NCBI RefSeq assembly: GCF_049065735.1
Contig: NZ_JBAKHD010000017.1
Location: 1-22,410, forward strand
Length of the DNA: 22,410 bases
Reading direction: 5' to 3'
Origin: Paramesorhizobium sp049065735
GTDB lineage: Bacteria; Pseudomonadota; Alphaproteobacteria; Rhizobiales; Rhizobiaceae
The notes beneath the pieces were generated by a model, which was not told where the DNA came from, did no database searches, and saw nothing but the letters and a program-made list of their open reading frames with translations. Below are positions 13,933 to 21,131 of the stretch, in pieces; position 1 is the stretch's first letter; the number at the start of each line of letters is the position of its first letter. A program made the position numbers and the translations under genes.

Positions 13933-14844
13933 TTATATTGTCATGGGAAGGCGGCTTGCGGTGATCGTGGCATCGAGGGCTTCATACCCTTTGAGATCAA
14001 TGAGATCGTACAGTTCCGCTCGCGTCTGCATCTGGTCGAGCATGCCTCTCGTCGTCCCGGCGCGGGCCAGTTCTTCATAGAGCCCTTGCTGCGCCTTGTT
14101 TGCTACGCGCAGCGACGAAACCGGCCAAATCACCATGCGGTAACCCAGACCCTGCAGTTCGTCCGCGGTCAGCGCAGGCGATCTGCCAAACTCCGTCATG
14201 TTGGCGAGCAACGGAACATCCTTCATCGCGGCGGCGAATTCGGCGAACATCTCCCTCGTCGTCAGCGCCTCGGGAAAGATGGCGTCCGCCCCTGCCCGAA
14301 CATAAAGCCGTGCCCGGTCGATAGCCTTTGCAAGTCCTTCGTCGGCTGCGGCATCGGTTCTAGCGACAATGAAAAGCGAGCGTCTAGCCCGATGCGCCGC
14401 GGCGACTTTGGCCGCCATGTCGTCCGGTGAGGCGAGTTTCTTGTCGTTCAGATGCCCGCATTTTTTCGGCAGGATTTGATCCTCGATCTGGATTGCCGCT
14501 GCACCGGCTTCCTCGAGCCGGCGCACCGTGTTCATGACGTTGAGGGTTTCGCCGAAACCGGTATCGCCATCGACGAGCAAAGGCAGTCCTGAGGCCCGCA
14601 CGATCTGGCGCGTGAAAAACAGCACATCTTCGAGCGTGAGGATGCCAAGGTCGGGGAGCCCCATTGATGCGCTCATGGCGGCACCGGACAAATAGAGTGC
14701 TTCGAACCCCGCGGCCTTGGCCTGAAGGGCGGCCATGCCATTATGCGCGCCGGGCATTTTTACGATTTCAGGCTGCGCGAGCAATGTACGCAGGCGATGA
14801 CCGGCCGGGGTGGTTTCTTCCGGAGTTGGCAGCAAATAGGACAT
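13933..14844 (-). CDS. prpB: Methylisocitrate lyase-type (PrpB/isocitrate lyase superfamily) enzyme
   Basis: PrpB cleaves 2-methylisocitrate to pyruvate and succinate using Mg2+. The 303-residue product has normal length and the superfamily signature KKCGH (127-131) with the catalytic Cys129. Metal-binding Asp residues lie in LLVDGDTGFG (Asp92, Asp94), with IEDQ (Glu121), IVARTDA and NMTEFGRSP as further family features. KKCGHL differs slightly from the KRCGHR of classical PrpB, so a relative such as a dimethylmalate or other 2-hydroxyacid lyase is possible. ATG at 14844 lies seven bases after the tctA stop, which implies cotranscription with the tricarboxylate transporter. No prpC or prpD is in the window. 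The enzyme class is firm and the exact substrate is not. Confidence 0.85.
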   Translation of the reverse strand: MSYLLPTPEETTPAGHRLRTLLAQPEIVKMPGAHNGMAALQAKAAGFEALYLSGAAMSASMGLPDLGILTLEDVLFFTRQIVRASGLPLLVDGDTGFGETLNVMNTVRRLEEAGAAAIQIEDQILPKKCGHLNDKKLASPDDMAAKVAAAHRARRSLFIVARTDAAADEGLAKAIDRARLYVRAGADAIFPEALTTREMFAEFAAAMKDVPLLANMTEFGRSPALTADELQGLGYRMVIWPVSSLRVANKAQQGLYEELARAGTTRGMLDQMQTRAELYDLIDLKGYEALDATITASRLPMTI

Positions 14845-14851
14845 GGCACTC

Positions 14852-16381
14852 TCATTCCGTTTCGAGGATGGCACTATTGCGCCATTTTCTCAGTCTTGGC
14901 AGAAGCAACGGTATCAACAACACAGCTGCGGCCATGATCCAAAGCGCGATGGAAATCGGGCTTGACCATAGGATCGCGACATCGCCTGCCGATAGAGATA
15001 ATGCGCGCCGGAGGCTTTGTTCCAGAATCTTGCCGAGGACGAGACCAAGGATCATCGGCGCCATCGGCATGCCGGCGCGGCGCAGGAAATAAGCCGCGAT
15101 CCCCAGCGCAACCATCAGAACCAGATCGAAAGTGGTCGACTTTCCGGAATAGACGCCGATCGCGCTGACGACCACGATGAACGGCACGAGCACCCACGCC
15201 GGAACCGACAGCATTCGGGCAAAGAGGCCTACGAGCGGAATGTTAACCGCAAGAAGAATGACGTTGCCGATGAACAAGGAGGCAATCAGCCCCCACACAA
15301 GATCCGGCTGCGAACGGAACAATGCGGGCCCCGGCGTCAGATTGTACAAGGTCAGAACACCCAGCATGATCGCCGTGGTTCCGGAGCTGGGAATTCCCAA
15401 AGTCAGCATCGGGATGAAATTGCTATTCGAGGCGCTGTTGTTGGCGGCCTCCACGGAGGCCAGGCCTCGCAAATCGCCTTGCCCGAACCGGCTGCCGGCA
15501 GGGTCGTTCTTCTCCGTTACCCGCTTTTCAGTTGTATAAGCTAGCGCCGACGCAACGGTCCCGCCCGCGCCGGGGAGAATGCCGACGAAAAAACCGATGA
15601 GCGAGCCGCGTAGCGTCGCCATGTTGGTAAACCGCATTTCGGCGCGGTTGAAGAGGGATCGCCCCAATTGTTCGATGCGTGCCGACGCGCCGCCATGCAG
15701 GCTGTCCAGCATGATCAGCAATTCACTGATGGCAAAAAGGCCGATCACGACGGTCGCGAATTGCACGCCGTCGACGAGATTGGGCGATCCGAACGTATAT
15801 CGATAGACGCCTGAATTCGCGTCGATGCCGATGGTTGAGATGGCAAGGCCCAGCATGATCGCAAGCAGTGCCTTGACGGGCTGCTCGGTCAGGAGACCTG
15901 TGAGGCAGGCGAAGGCGAACACCATCAGCGCGACATATTCGACGGGGCCGAACGCCAGGGCCCAGCGCGCCAAGACCGGAGCGGCCAGTACGATGCCGAT
16001 CGTTGCGAGCGCCGAACCGACGAAGGACGTCCAGGCGGAAAGAGAAAGCGCGATGCCGGCTTTCCCCTGCCGGGCGAGCGGATAGCCTTCCAAAGCCGTC
16101 ATCACCGCCGAGGCCTCGCCGGGCACATTGAGCAGGATTGCACTGATCCGTCCGCCATATTCGGAACCGATATAGATCGCGGCCATCAAAATCAGCGAGC
16201 CTTCCGGCGGAAGCCCGAGCGCGAAGACGACCGGAACGAGCATGGCCACCGCATTGATCGGGCCAAGGCCCGGAAGCACGCCGACCATCGTGCCGACGAT
16301 CGCGCCGAGAAATGCCAGAAGCAGATTGGTCGGCGCGAGGGCGACACCGAAGCCATGGGCAAGATAGCCGAGCGTATCCAT
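14852..16381 (-). CDS. tctA: Tripartite tricarboxylate transporter, large permease TctA
   Basis: TctA is the large membrane subunit of the TTT secondary transporter, which imports citrate-like acids with protons or sodium and receives ligand from TctC. The 509-residue product has about twelve hydrophobic segments. Hallmarks are GTMVGVLPGLGPINAVAMLVP (about 28-48), YIGSEYGGRISAILLNVPGEASA (about 70-92) and, in the second half, GFFVGILPGAGGTVASALAY and FIPMLTLGIPSSGTTAIMLG. These duplicated G-rich loops are the family signature. ATG at 16381 shares one base with the tctB stop. Length is typical and no defects are visible. Confidence 0.95.
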   Translation of the reverse strand: MDTLGYLAHGFGVALAPTNLLLAFLGAIVGTMVGVLPGLGPINAVAMLVPVVFALGLPPEGSLILMAAIYIGSEYGGRISAILLNVPGEASAVMTALEGYPLARQGKAGIALSLSAWTSFVGSALATIGIVLAAPVLARWALAFGPVEYVALMVFAFACLTGLLTEQPVKALLAIMLGLAISTIGIDANSGVYRYTFGSPNLVDGVQFATVVIGLFAISELLIMLDSLHGGASARIEQLGRSLFNRAEMRFTNMATLRGSLIGFFVGILPGAGGTVASALAYTTEKRVTEKNDPAGSRFGQGDLRGLASVEAANNSASNSNFIPMLTLGIPSSGTTAIMLGVLTLYNLTPGPALFRSQPDLVWGLIASLFIGNVILLAVNIPLVGLFARMLSVPAWVLVPFIVVVSAIGVYSGKSTTFDLVLMVALGIAAYFLRRAGMPMAPMILGLVLGKILEQSLRRALSLSAGDVAILWSSPISIALWIMAAAVLLIPLLLPRLRKWRNSAILETE

Positions 16382-16821
16382 CAGATTATGCCTGCCAGCA
16401 GACCGGCGGGAAGGACCACTTCCAGCACCCGGTCGAAAAGAAGATAGGAGGAGACGGCGAGCACCGCCCCGGTGATTGCGCCCTGCCACCACCTTGCCCC
16501 GAAGATCATCGCTATCGGAACCATGAAAATGGTCGTGGCAATGACGAAGCCCAATGGCTGGAACAGCAAGGCATAGGCGAGAAGCGAGCCGGACAGAGTG
16601 GCAATGGCCCTACCCGGCATCGGCTCTTGCGATGCCACCGTCGCGCCGGGCTTCACAATGAGGATCATCCCACAGACGGCGATCATCGCCGCTGCCAGCA
16701 GCGGGAAAACGCGCGGGCCGACAGGTTCATAGGCGAAGGGTGCCTTGAGCCCATAACCGAAAGCGATCATCATCGCCGCGACCGCAATCGCGGCCGCGCC
16801 CAGGAAGCGGTCGGTATTCAT
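16381..16821 (-). CDS. tctB: Tripartite tricarboxylate transporter, small permease TctB
   Basis: TctB is the four-helix small subunit that associates with TctA. The 146-residue product starts MNTDRFLGAAAIAVAAMMIAFG and has hydrophobic segments at about 5-22, 38-55, 75-105 and 115-140, with the family feature YEPVGPRVFPLLAAAMI in the first loop. ATG at 16821 is chosen because it lies 11 bases after the displaced tctC stop codon, has AAGG upstream and aligns with family starts; the frame is open further upstream over the tctC tail but that part has no family similarity. Confidence 0.88.
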   Translation of the reverse strand: MNTDRFLGAAAIAVAAMMIAFGYGLKAPFAYEPVGPRVFPLLAAAMIAVCGMILIVKPGATVASQEPMPGRAIATLSGSLLAYALLFQPLGFVIATTIFMVPIAMIFGARWWQGAITGAVLAVSSYLLFDRVLEVVLPAGLLAGII

Positions 16822-16832
16822 CGCGGGGCGCC

Positions 16833-16922
16833 TTACTTCGTGGCCAGGCCGAAATCGGCGGCGAGCGTCTTGTAGGCCGCCACCTGCTTTTCCACGAAGG
16901 CTGCGGTCTCTGCACCGGTCAT
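16833..16922 (-). pseudogene. tctC: Out-of-frame C-terminal coding segment of tctC
   Basis: In the frame offset from the main tctC frame, this stretch encodes 29 residues starting MTGAETAAFVEKQ and ending ADFGLATK, followed by TAA. That is the ordinary end of TctC proteins, and it ends 11 bases before the tctB start, as expected if it belongs to tctC. Whether it is translated depends on the frameshift being real. Confidence 0.8.
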
Positions 16923-17824
16923 GGGCAGGGAAAGAGGTTTCTCTGCTGCAAGGCCGCTGCATATTCAGGAGCGCTCATGGTCTTTGCGAAAGCGTCCGCC
17001 CACCATTGGTAGTCGGCATCGCTGACTTCCGGCCCGACATAGAAACCGCGAACGATCGGCCATTTGATGTCGAAGCCCTGCTCGACGGCGGTCGGAGTTT
17101 CCGCAAGCTTGCCCGGAAGCCGCTGCTCGGAGAAGATCGCCAGGATTTTCAATGGAGCGCCGCCATCGATTGTAGCCTGACTGTCGCCGACATCGCCCAT
17201 GCAGACATGGACATGCCCGCCCTGCAGCGCCGTCGCGCAGTCGCCGCCGCCTTCAAACGCAACAAAGCGCATTGCCTTGTAGTCGATGCCAGCCGCGCGA
17301 GCCGCCATTGCCGCTTTCATCCAGTCCTGACTGCCGATCGTTCCTCCGGCGCCGATAATAACGGAAGCCGGGTCTTTCTTGATCGCCGCCATCAACTCGC
17401 CCAGCGATTTATAATCGCTGTCCCGCTGTACGATCACGGCGCCATAGTCGGTGCCGATTGTGGCGACCCAGCGAACATCCTTCTCGGTATAGGCGCCGAA
17501 CTTGCCCTGGGCCAGATTGAGAAGCGATCCCGCCGAGAAGGCGACGATTGTGCCCGGTTCCGCTCTGCGCTGTCCTACGATAGCGTTATAGGCGACCGCG
17601 CCGATGCCCCCCGGCGTGTAGGAAATACGGATCGGTGATTTGAGCGCGCCCGATTGCTGGAGCGCGGCCTGCGCGAGTTTGCAGGTAATGTCGAAGCCGC
17701 CGCCGGGCTGGGCCGGGGCGACGCATTCCGGGTTCTTCGGTTCAGCAGATGCGATTGAGTGCGTCCCCCCAAGCGCAGCCATGGTGATGGCGGCCGCAAA
17801 AACGGCGCGTGCAACGATAGTCAT
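16919..17824 (-). CDS. tctC: Tripartite tricarboxylate transporter substrate-binding protein TctC, frameshifted near the C-terminus
   Basis: TctC is the periplasmic receptor that captures a tricarboxylate-like ligand for TctAB. As read, the product has 301 residues. It has a signal peptide (about 1-27, ending IASA), then PKNPECVAPAQPGGGFDITCK, ISYTPGGIGAVAYN, FSAGSLLNLAQG and the VRGFYVGPEVSD region usual in this family. ATG at 17824 has GGAGG five bases upstream. The frame stops in QQRNLFPCP at 16919, about 29 residues short. The missing tail, starting MTGAETAAFVEKQ, is intact in another frame (16922-16833). One base inserted near CCC/TGCCC at 16923-16930 would restore a 330-residue protein. 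It is either a real mutation or a sequencing error. Confidence 0.88.
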   Translation of the reverse strand: MTIVARAVFAAAITMAALGGTHSIASAEPKNPECVAPAQPGGGFDITCKLAQAALQQSGALKSPIRISYTPGGIGAVAYNAIVGQRRAEPGTIVAFSAGSLLNLAQGKFGAYTEKDVRWVATIGTDYGAVIVQRDSDYKSLGELMAAIKKDPASVIIGAGGTIGSQDWMKAAMAARAAGIDYKAMRFVAFEGGGDCATALQGGHVHVCMGDVGDSQATIDGGAPLKILAIFSEQRLPGKLAETPTAVEQGFDIKWPIVRGFYVGPEVSDADYQWWADAFAKTMSAPEYAAALQQRNLFPCP

Positions 17825-17841
17825 TGATATCCTCCCAATAA

Positions 17842-17862
17842 TCGCAGACCTCCAATCTGCGA
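17842..17862. promoter_or_regulatory. Perfect dyad in the tctC leader
   Basis: TCGCAGA (17842-17848) and TCTGCGA (17856-17862) form a perfect 7-bp inverted repeat with a 7-base spacer. The dyad lies immediately downstream of the candidate -10 box, so it would be at or near the 5' end of the transcript. It may be a second operator or an RNA hairpin before the tctC ribosome site. Confidence 0.5.
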
Positions 17863-17869
17863 AGGCTGG

Positions 17870-17905
17870 TTTATACCTCACCCAAGCTTTCAACCGGCTT
17901 TCAAC
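17870..17905 (-). promoter_or_regulatory. Candidate TctD box and tctC promoter
   Basis: On the minus strand GTTGAAAGC occurs twice (17905-17897 and 17894-17886), 11 bases apart. It is followed after 10 bases by TATAAA (17875-17870). Tandem 11-bp-spaced repeats replacing the -35 box are the layout known for OmpR/PhoB-type activators, and such a regulator, TctD, is encoded just upstream. The first repeat overlaps the tctE stop codon. Confidence 0.6.
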
Positions 17906-19310
17906 GGGCAATCGGGAGGACGAGGCTGACGATCAGGCCGCTGCCGTCGTCGCGGTTTCTGACTGTCATGGTGCCGCCATTGGCACGGGCAACGGTCAAT
18001 GCGATGGCGAGGCCAAGGCCGCTGCCTCCGCCGCTATTGCGATTGCCGCGACGAAACCGTGTGCCCGCATGCGCGATGTCGTCCGGCGACATGCCGGGCC
18101 CCTCATCCTTCACTTCTATAATGGCCGTATCATCTTTGCGGATTATCGCTATCGCTATGAGCGCGGCCTCAGGAGCGTAGGCGACGGCATTATCGACGAT
18201 ATTGGTGAACGCCTCCCGCAAAAGACCTTCATTGGCGCGCACCATGATATCGGGATCGGCAGGCTCGAACACGCATTCCATATTCCGGCTTCGAATGCGG
18301 GGCCAAAACATCCGGATCGTATCGGCGATCGTAACCGACAGATGAAGCAAGTCCTGCGGATAGATTTCCGTGCCCTGGGATGTCCGGGCCTTGGCAAGGG
18401 CGAGGAGCTGATTTGTCGTGCGGATCGAGCGTTCCAGCACATCCAGGGAAGCGCGAAGGGCGTTGCGAACCTCACCGATCTCGTCTTGGTGTAGCGCATA
18501 ATCGATCTGGGTTCGCAAGATGGTCATCGGCGTTCGCAACTGATGGGATGCATCGTCGAGAAACCGGCGCTGTTGCGCAGCCTGTTCCACGGTCCGCTGC
18601 ATCAGACCGTTCATCGCCCTAACGAGAGGCTGCACCTCAACGGGCAGCGACGCCACTTCGACGGGCTTGAGATCGTCCGGCTCCCGCGCATCGATAGCCT
18701 CCCGCAGCTGGTTAAGCGGCCTCAGGGCCATGAAGACGCCGACAGCGAGGAGGGCAGCCAGGGTGGCCACGACGAGGAAATCGCGCAGGATAGCGCGCAG
18801 GATCAGCTCGTTCTGAAAGGCTGTCCGGGAACCCTTCGTCTCGGCGACCTGAATGGTTATCTGCACGCCATCCGGTTTCGCGGGATCGAGCGGACGTCTG
18901 AGAGCACCGAGCCGGATTTCCTTTCCGAAATAGTTTCCGTCCTGAAACCGAAGTTGACCGAGGGGAAGATCTGGCGTTCCCGGCAGAAGCACGTCCCCGA
19001 TTTGCACGAGACCGTCGCTCGTTGAGACACTGAAATAGACCTGTCCTTGTGCCGTGAGTTGAAAGAATTCAAAAAGATTGTAGGGAAGCTCAACACCGAC
19101 GCCTCCGCTCTCCGTCGATATATTGGCATCGATAGCCCTGACGGCCCCGGCCAGCGAGCGATCATAGGCGCTGTCCGCCATTTCCCTGATCGATGTTGCA
19201 CTGAACCAGAGCGTGGAGGCCATTGCAGCGACGATGGCGGGCACGATCCAGAAACCGAGCGTAACAGCAAGACGGCGACCCGGCTGCCCGACGCTCTTCC
19301 GCCAGCTCAT
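17901..19310 (-). CDS. tctE: Sensor histidine kinase TctE
   Basis: TctE is the membrane kinase that senses tricarboxylates and phosphorylates TctD. The 469-residue product has a first transmembrane helix at about 14-35, a periplasmic 2CSK_N-type sensor region (about 40-170) with the ELPYNLFEFFQL and VYFSVS features, a second helix at about 178-197, and a HAMP-like linker. The HisKA box FLDDASHQLRTPMTIL places the phosphorylated residue at His256. The ATPase part shows N-box REAFTNIVDNAVAY, G1 DEGPGMS and G2 GGGSGLGLAIA. ATG at 19310 overlaps the tctD stop by four bases. All catalytic motifs are intact. Confidence 0.93.
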   Translation of the reverse strand: MSWRKSVGQPGRRLAVTLGFWIVPAIVAAMASTLWFSATSIREMADSAYDRSLAGAVRAIDANISTESGGVGVELPYNLFEFFQLTAQGQVYFSVSTSDGLVQIGDVLLPGTPDLPLGQLRFQDGNYFGKEIRLGALRRPLDPAKPDGVQITIQVAETKGSRTAFQNELILRAILRDFLVVATLAALLAVGVFMALRPLNQLREAIDAREPDDLKPVEVASLPVEVQPLVRAMNGLMQRTVEQAAQQRRFLDDASHQLRTPMTILRTQIDYALHQDEIGEVRNALRASLDVLERSIRTTNQLLALAKARTSQGTEIYPQDLLHLSVTIADTIRMFWPRIRSRNMECVFEPADPDIMVRANEGLLREAFTNIVDNAVAYAPEAALIAIAIIRKDDTAIIEVKDEGPGMSPDDIAHAGTRFRRGNRNSGGGSGLGLAIALTVARANGGTMTVRNRDDGSGLIVSLVLPIAR

Positions 19311-19978
19311 GAGCGCCCCGCCTCGAGCACATATCCCAGGCCCCGAAGCGTCGTGATTTGAACCGAGCCCGACAGTTTCTTGCGCAAGCGGTGCGCGATC
19401 ACCTCGATGGCTTCCAACTGAATATCCGCGTCGTAAGAAAACATGCGATCCATGATCTTCTGCTTCGACATCGGCTCGCCGGCATGCTGAATAAGCACGC
19501 GCAACATGGAATGCTCGCGAGGAGTGAGTTCAAGCGGCTTGCCGTTGAGGACAAAGCGCTGCTCGATGGAGGAGTATGTCAGCTCGCCGCAGGCAAAGGT
19601 ACCCGTATTACGGCCGTGAGCACGCCGGACCAGCGCCACTAGCCTCGCCTCGAGTTCTTCGATTGCAAAAGGCTTTGCCAGAAAGTCATCGGCTCCTTCA
19701 TGCAGACTGCCGATCCGCTCATCCAATGTGTCCCGCGCGGTGAGGATCAGGGCCGGCGTCGTGTCCCCTCTTGCCCGCATCGCCGCCAGCACCGACCTGC
19801 CGTCCATGGCTGGGAGACCAAGGTCGAGAATAACGGCGTCGAACTCCTCACGCTGCAGCCGATCAACGGCAATCGCGCCATCGTCTGCCCATTCGATCAT
19901 GAGCTGATACCGCTGTAGCAACGCCTTGATCAGCCATTGCGCCAGTTCGGCATCATCCTCCACGAGCAGGATTTTCAA
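19307..19978 (-). CDS. tctD: OmpR/PhoB-family response regulator TctD
   Basis: TctD is the DNA-binding partner of TctE. The 223-residue product has a receiver domain (1-115) with Asp8, Asp9, phosphoacceptor Asp52 in ILDLGLP, Thr80 in LILTARD and Lys102 in FLAKPF. A winged-helix effector domain follows (about 130-220) with LTPREHSMLRVLIQHAGEPMSK and IEVIAHRLRKKL as recognition elements. The start is TTG at 19978, supported by GGAGG about six to seven bases upstream and by the MKILLVEDD family opening. It is first in the proposed tctD-tctE-tctC-tctB-tctA-prpB transcription unit and probably acts at the tandem repeats before tctC. Confidence 0.94.
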   Translation of the reverse strand: MKILLVEDDAELAQWLIKALLQRYQLMIEWADDGAIAVDRLQREEFDAVILDLGLPAMDGRSVLAAMRARGDTTPALILTARDTLDERIGSLHEGADDFLAKPFAIEELEARLVALVRRAHGRNTGTFACGELTYSSIEQRFVLNGKPLELTPREHSMLRVLIQHAGEPMSKQKIMDRMFSYDADIQLEAIEVIAHRLRKKLSGSVQITTLRGLGYVLEAGRS

Positions 19979-20034
19979 ACGCTCCTCCCAAGCAAATGCG
20001 GCAACACGGCTCAGACGGACCCGGTGCGACTATC

Positions 20035-20074
20035 TTTATATACGCCTTGCGCGAGAATAGCCCCTCCTCTATTC
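20035..20074 (-). promoter_or_regulatory. Candidate tctD promoter with adjacent dyad
   Basis: On the minus strand TATATAAA (about 20042-20035) could be a -10 box. Directly upstream GAATAG (20074-20069) and CTATTC (20060-20055) make a perfect 6-bp inverted repeat with an 8-base spacer, flanked by GCGC-rich bases. The dyad occupies the -35 position. The rest of the 282-base gap up to 20260 shows no gene. Confidence 0.4.
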
Positions 20075-20194
20075 GCGCCGCCTCCTGGCCTAGCCTCTGC
20101 CTGTTCACCTCTTCAATATTGGCATTGATGGTCCTCAAAGAGCCGAGCGAGTAATCGGCTTTTCCGTCTCATGATTTCCTGAACCCATCGCAGC

Positions 20195-20217
20195 GGCAGG
20201 CGCGAGGCGCGCCTGCC
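20195..20217. terminator. GC-rich hairpin after the CopD-like gene
   Basis: GGCAGGCGCG (20195-20204) and CGCGCCTGCC (20208-20217) are perfect complements with a 3-base loop, so the stem is very stable. It lies 44 bases downstream of the CopD-like stop codon on the minus strand. A U tract is lacking, which makes termination likely but unproven. Confidence 0.5.
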
Positions 20218-20260
20218 TTGGATGCGTACTGTAGCTACGCCAATGGCCGGCCCGGGTGTG

Positions 20261-20683
20261 TCAATGGAGACCAGGCTTCACCACCGCCAGCACGGCAATG
20301 ATCAACATGGCGAGCACGATGCCGATACTCGCTCCGGGAAGGCTGGCGGCGGCTTTCCCATCTCGAATGGAGCGACGCAACCGCCCTGACTGCACGCCAT
20401 GCAATGCGGAAAGGGCGAGAACGAAAACGAGTTTGACCATAACCCATCGCGACGAGAACCATTGAGCCCAGACGGCCAAGGACAGGCCAAACGCCCAGGT
20501 CAGCAACAATGCGGGCGTTATCGCGTGGCGATCGAGCCGGAGCAGGACCGCGAGAATGCCGGCCTGCTGCTCGCGGGGAAGCCGCGCAGCCATACTCATG
20601 ACCCGGTCATGTGCGAAAAGGCCGCCCACAAGGAATACCACCGCTGTCACATGCGCGGCCACCAGATAAGGATAGAACGCCAT
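20261..20683 (-). CDS. CopD-like integral membrane protein
   Basis: The 140-residue product starts MAFYPYLVAAHVTAVVFLVGG and has four hydrophobic segments (about 3-22, 55-72, 76-93, 115-135). An early His in the first helix (AAHVTAV) and LDRHAITPALLLTWAFGLSLAV followed by WVMVKLVFVLALSALHG resemble the CopD/HemJ-like membrane superfamily, whose members bind heme or take part in copper handling. The match is at superfamily level, so no reaction is claimed. ATG at 20683 follows AGGAG and lies five bases after the DUF3817 gene stop, indicating cotranscription. The frame open upstream of that ATG overlaps the neighbour and is not needed. Confidence 0.65.
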   Translation of the reverse strand: MAFYPYLVAAHVTAVVFLVGGLFAHDRVMSMAARLPREQQAGILAVLLRLDRHAITPALLLTWAFGLSLAVWAQWFSSRWVMVKLVFVLALSALHGVQSGRLRRSIRDGKAAASLPGASIGIVLAMLIIAVLAVVKPGLH

Positions 20684-20688
20684 GGCTC

Positions 20689-21045
20689 CTATTTTCCCTC
20701 GCCGTGTTGAAGCGCCGCTGCCTTTTTCCTGAGCCACGGGATGTTGAAATAGCCACCGAACGGCAGAAACGCGACAATGAACAGCCGTGCGGCGTCGCGG
20801 CCACCCCAGCCGCCGGCCGCCACGGTTTGCAATACCGTCCAGCTATAGGCGAGGAAGGCAAGGCCGTGTACGGGCCCAAGAACGCGCGACCCCATGGGCC
20901 AGCCGAAGAGATGCTTCAACGGCACGGCCACGCACACCAGCAGGACAAGAGTGGTCGCTTCGGCGATCGACAGCACTTCCAGACGCTTCAGCTGTTTGCG
21001 TTCAAGTTCATTTGCCAACTCAGCGCGAATTGTGGGTTCAACCAT
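20689..21045 (-). CDS. DUF3817 family membrane protein
   Basis: The 118-residue product matches the DUF3817 family of small integral membrane proteins without known function. The diagnostic part is LSIAEATTLVLLVCVAVPLKHLFGWP (about 25-50), then GPVHGLAFLAYSW (57-69) and a third hydrophobic stretch RLFIVAFLPFGGYF near 87-100. The N-terminal 20 residues are charged and the C-terminus is basic, so both probably face the cytoplasm. ATG at 21045 has only a weak AAAGG-like ribosome site. It lies five bases before the CopD-like gene and 86 bases after tetR on the same strand, so the three may form one unit. Confidence 0.75.
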   Translation of the reverse strand: MVEPTIRAELANELERKQLKRLEVLSIAEATTLVLLVCVAVPLKHLFGWPMGSRVLGPVHGLAFLAYSWTVLQTVAAGGWGGRDAARLFIVAFLPFGGYFNIPWLRKKAAALQHGEGK

Positions 21046-21093
21046 GGCTGCGGCCTTTCATTTTAATATCGATCGCCAGTGAGACGCGTTGCG

Positions 21094-21109
21094 GCGGGAT
21101 CGATCCCGC
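21094..21109. promoter_or_regulatory. Perfect 16-bp palindrome between tetR and the DUF3817 gene
   Basis: GCGGGATCGATCCCGC is its own reverse complement. It lies about 48 bases upstream of the DUF3817 start, whose nearest AT-rich -10-like sequence is TATTAA near 21062-21067. It could be an operator or a hairpin with a TCGA loop. It differs from the tetR operator. Confidence 0.4.
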
Positions 21110-21131
21110 GAAAAAAGGCTGACGACATGGG

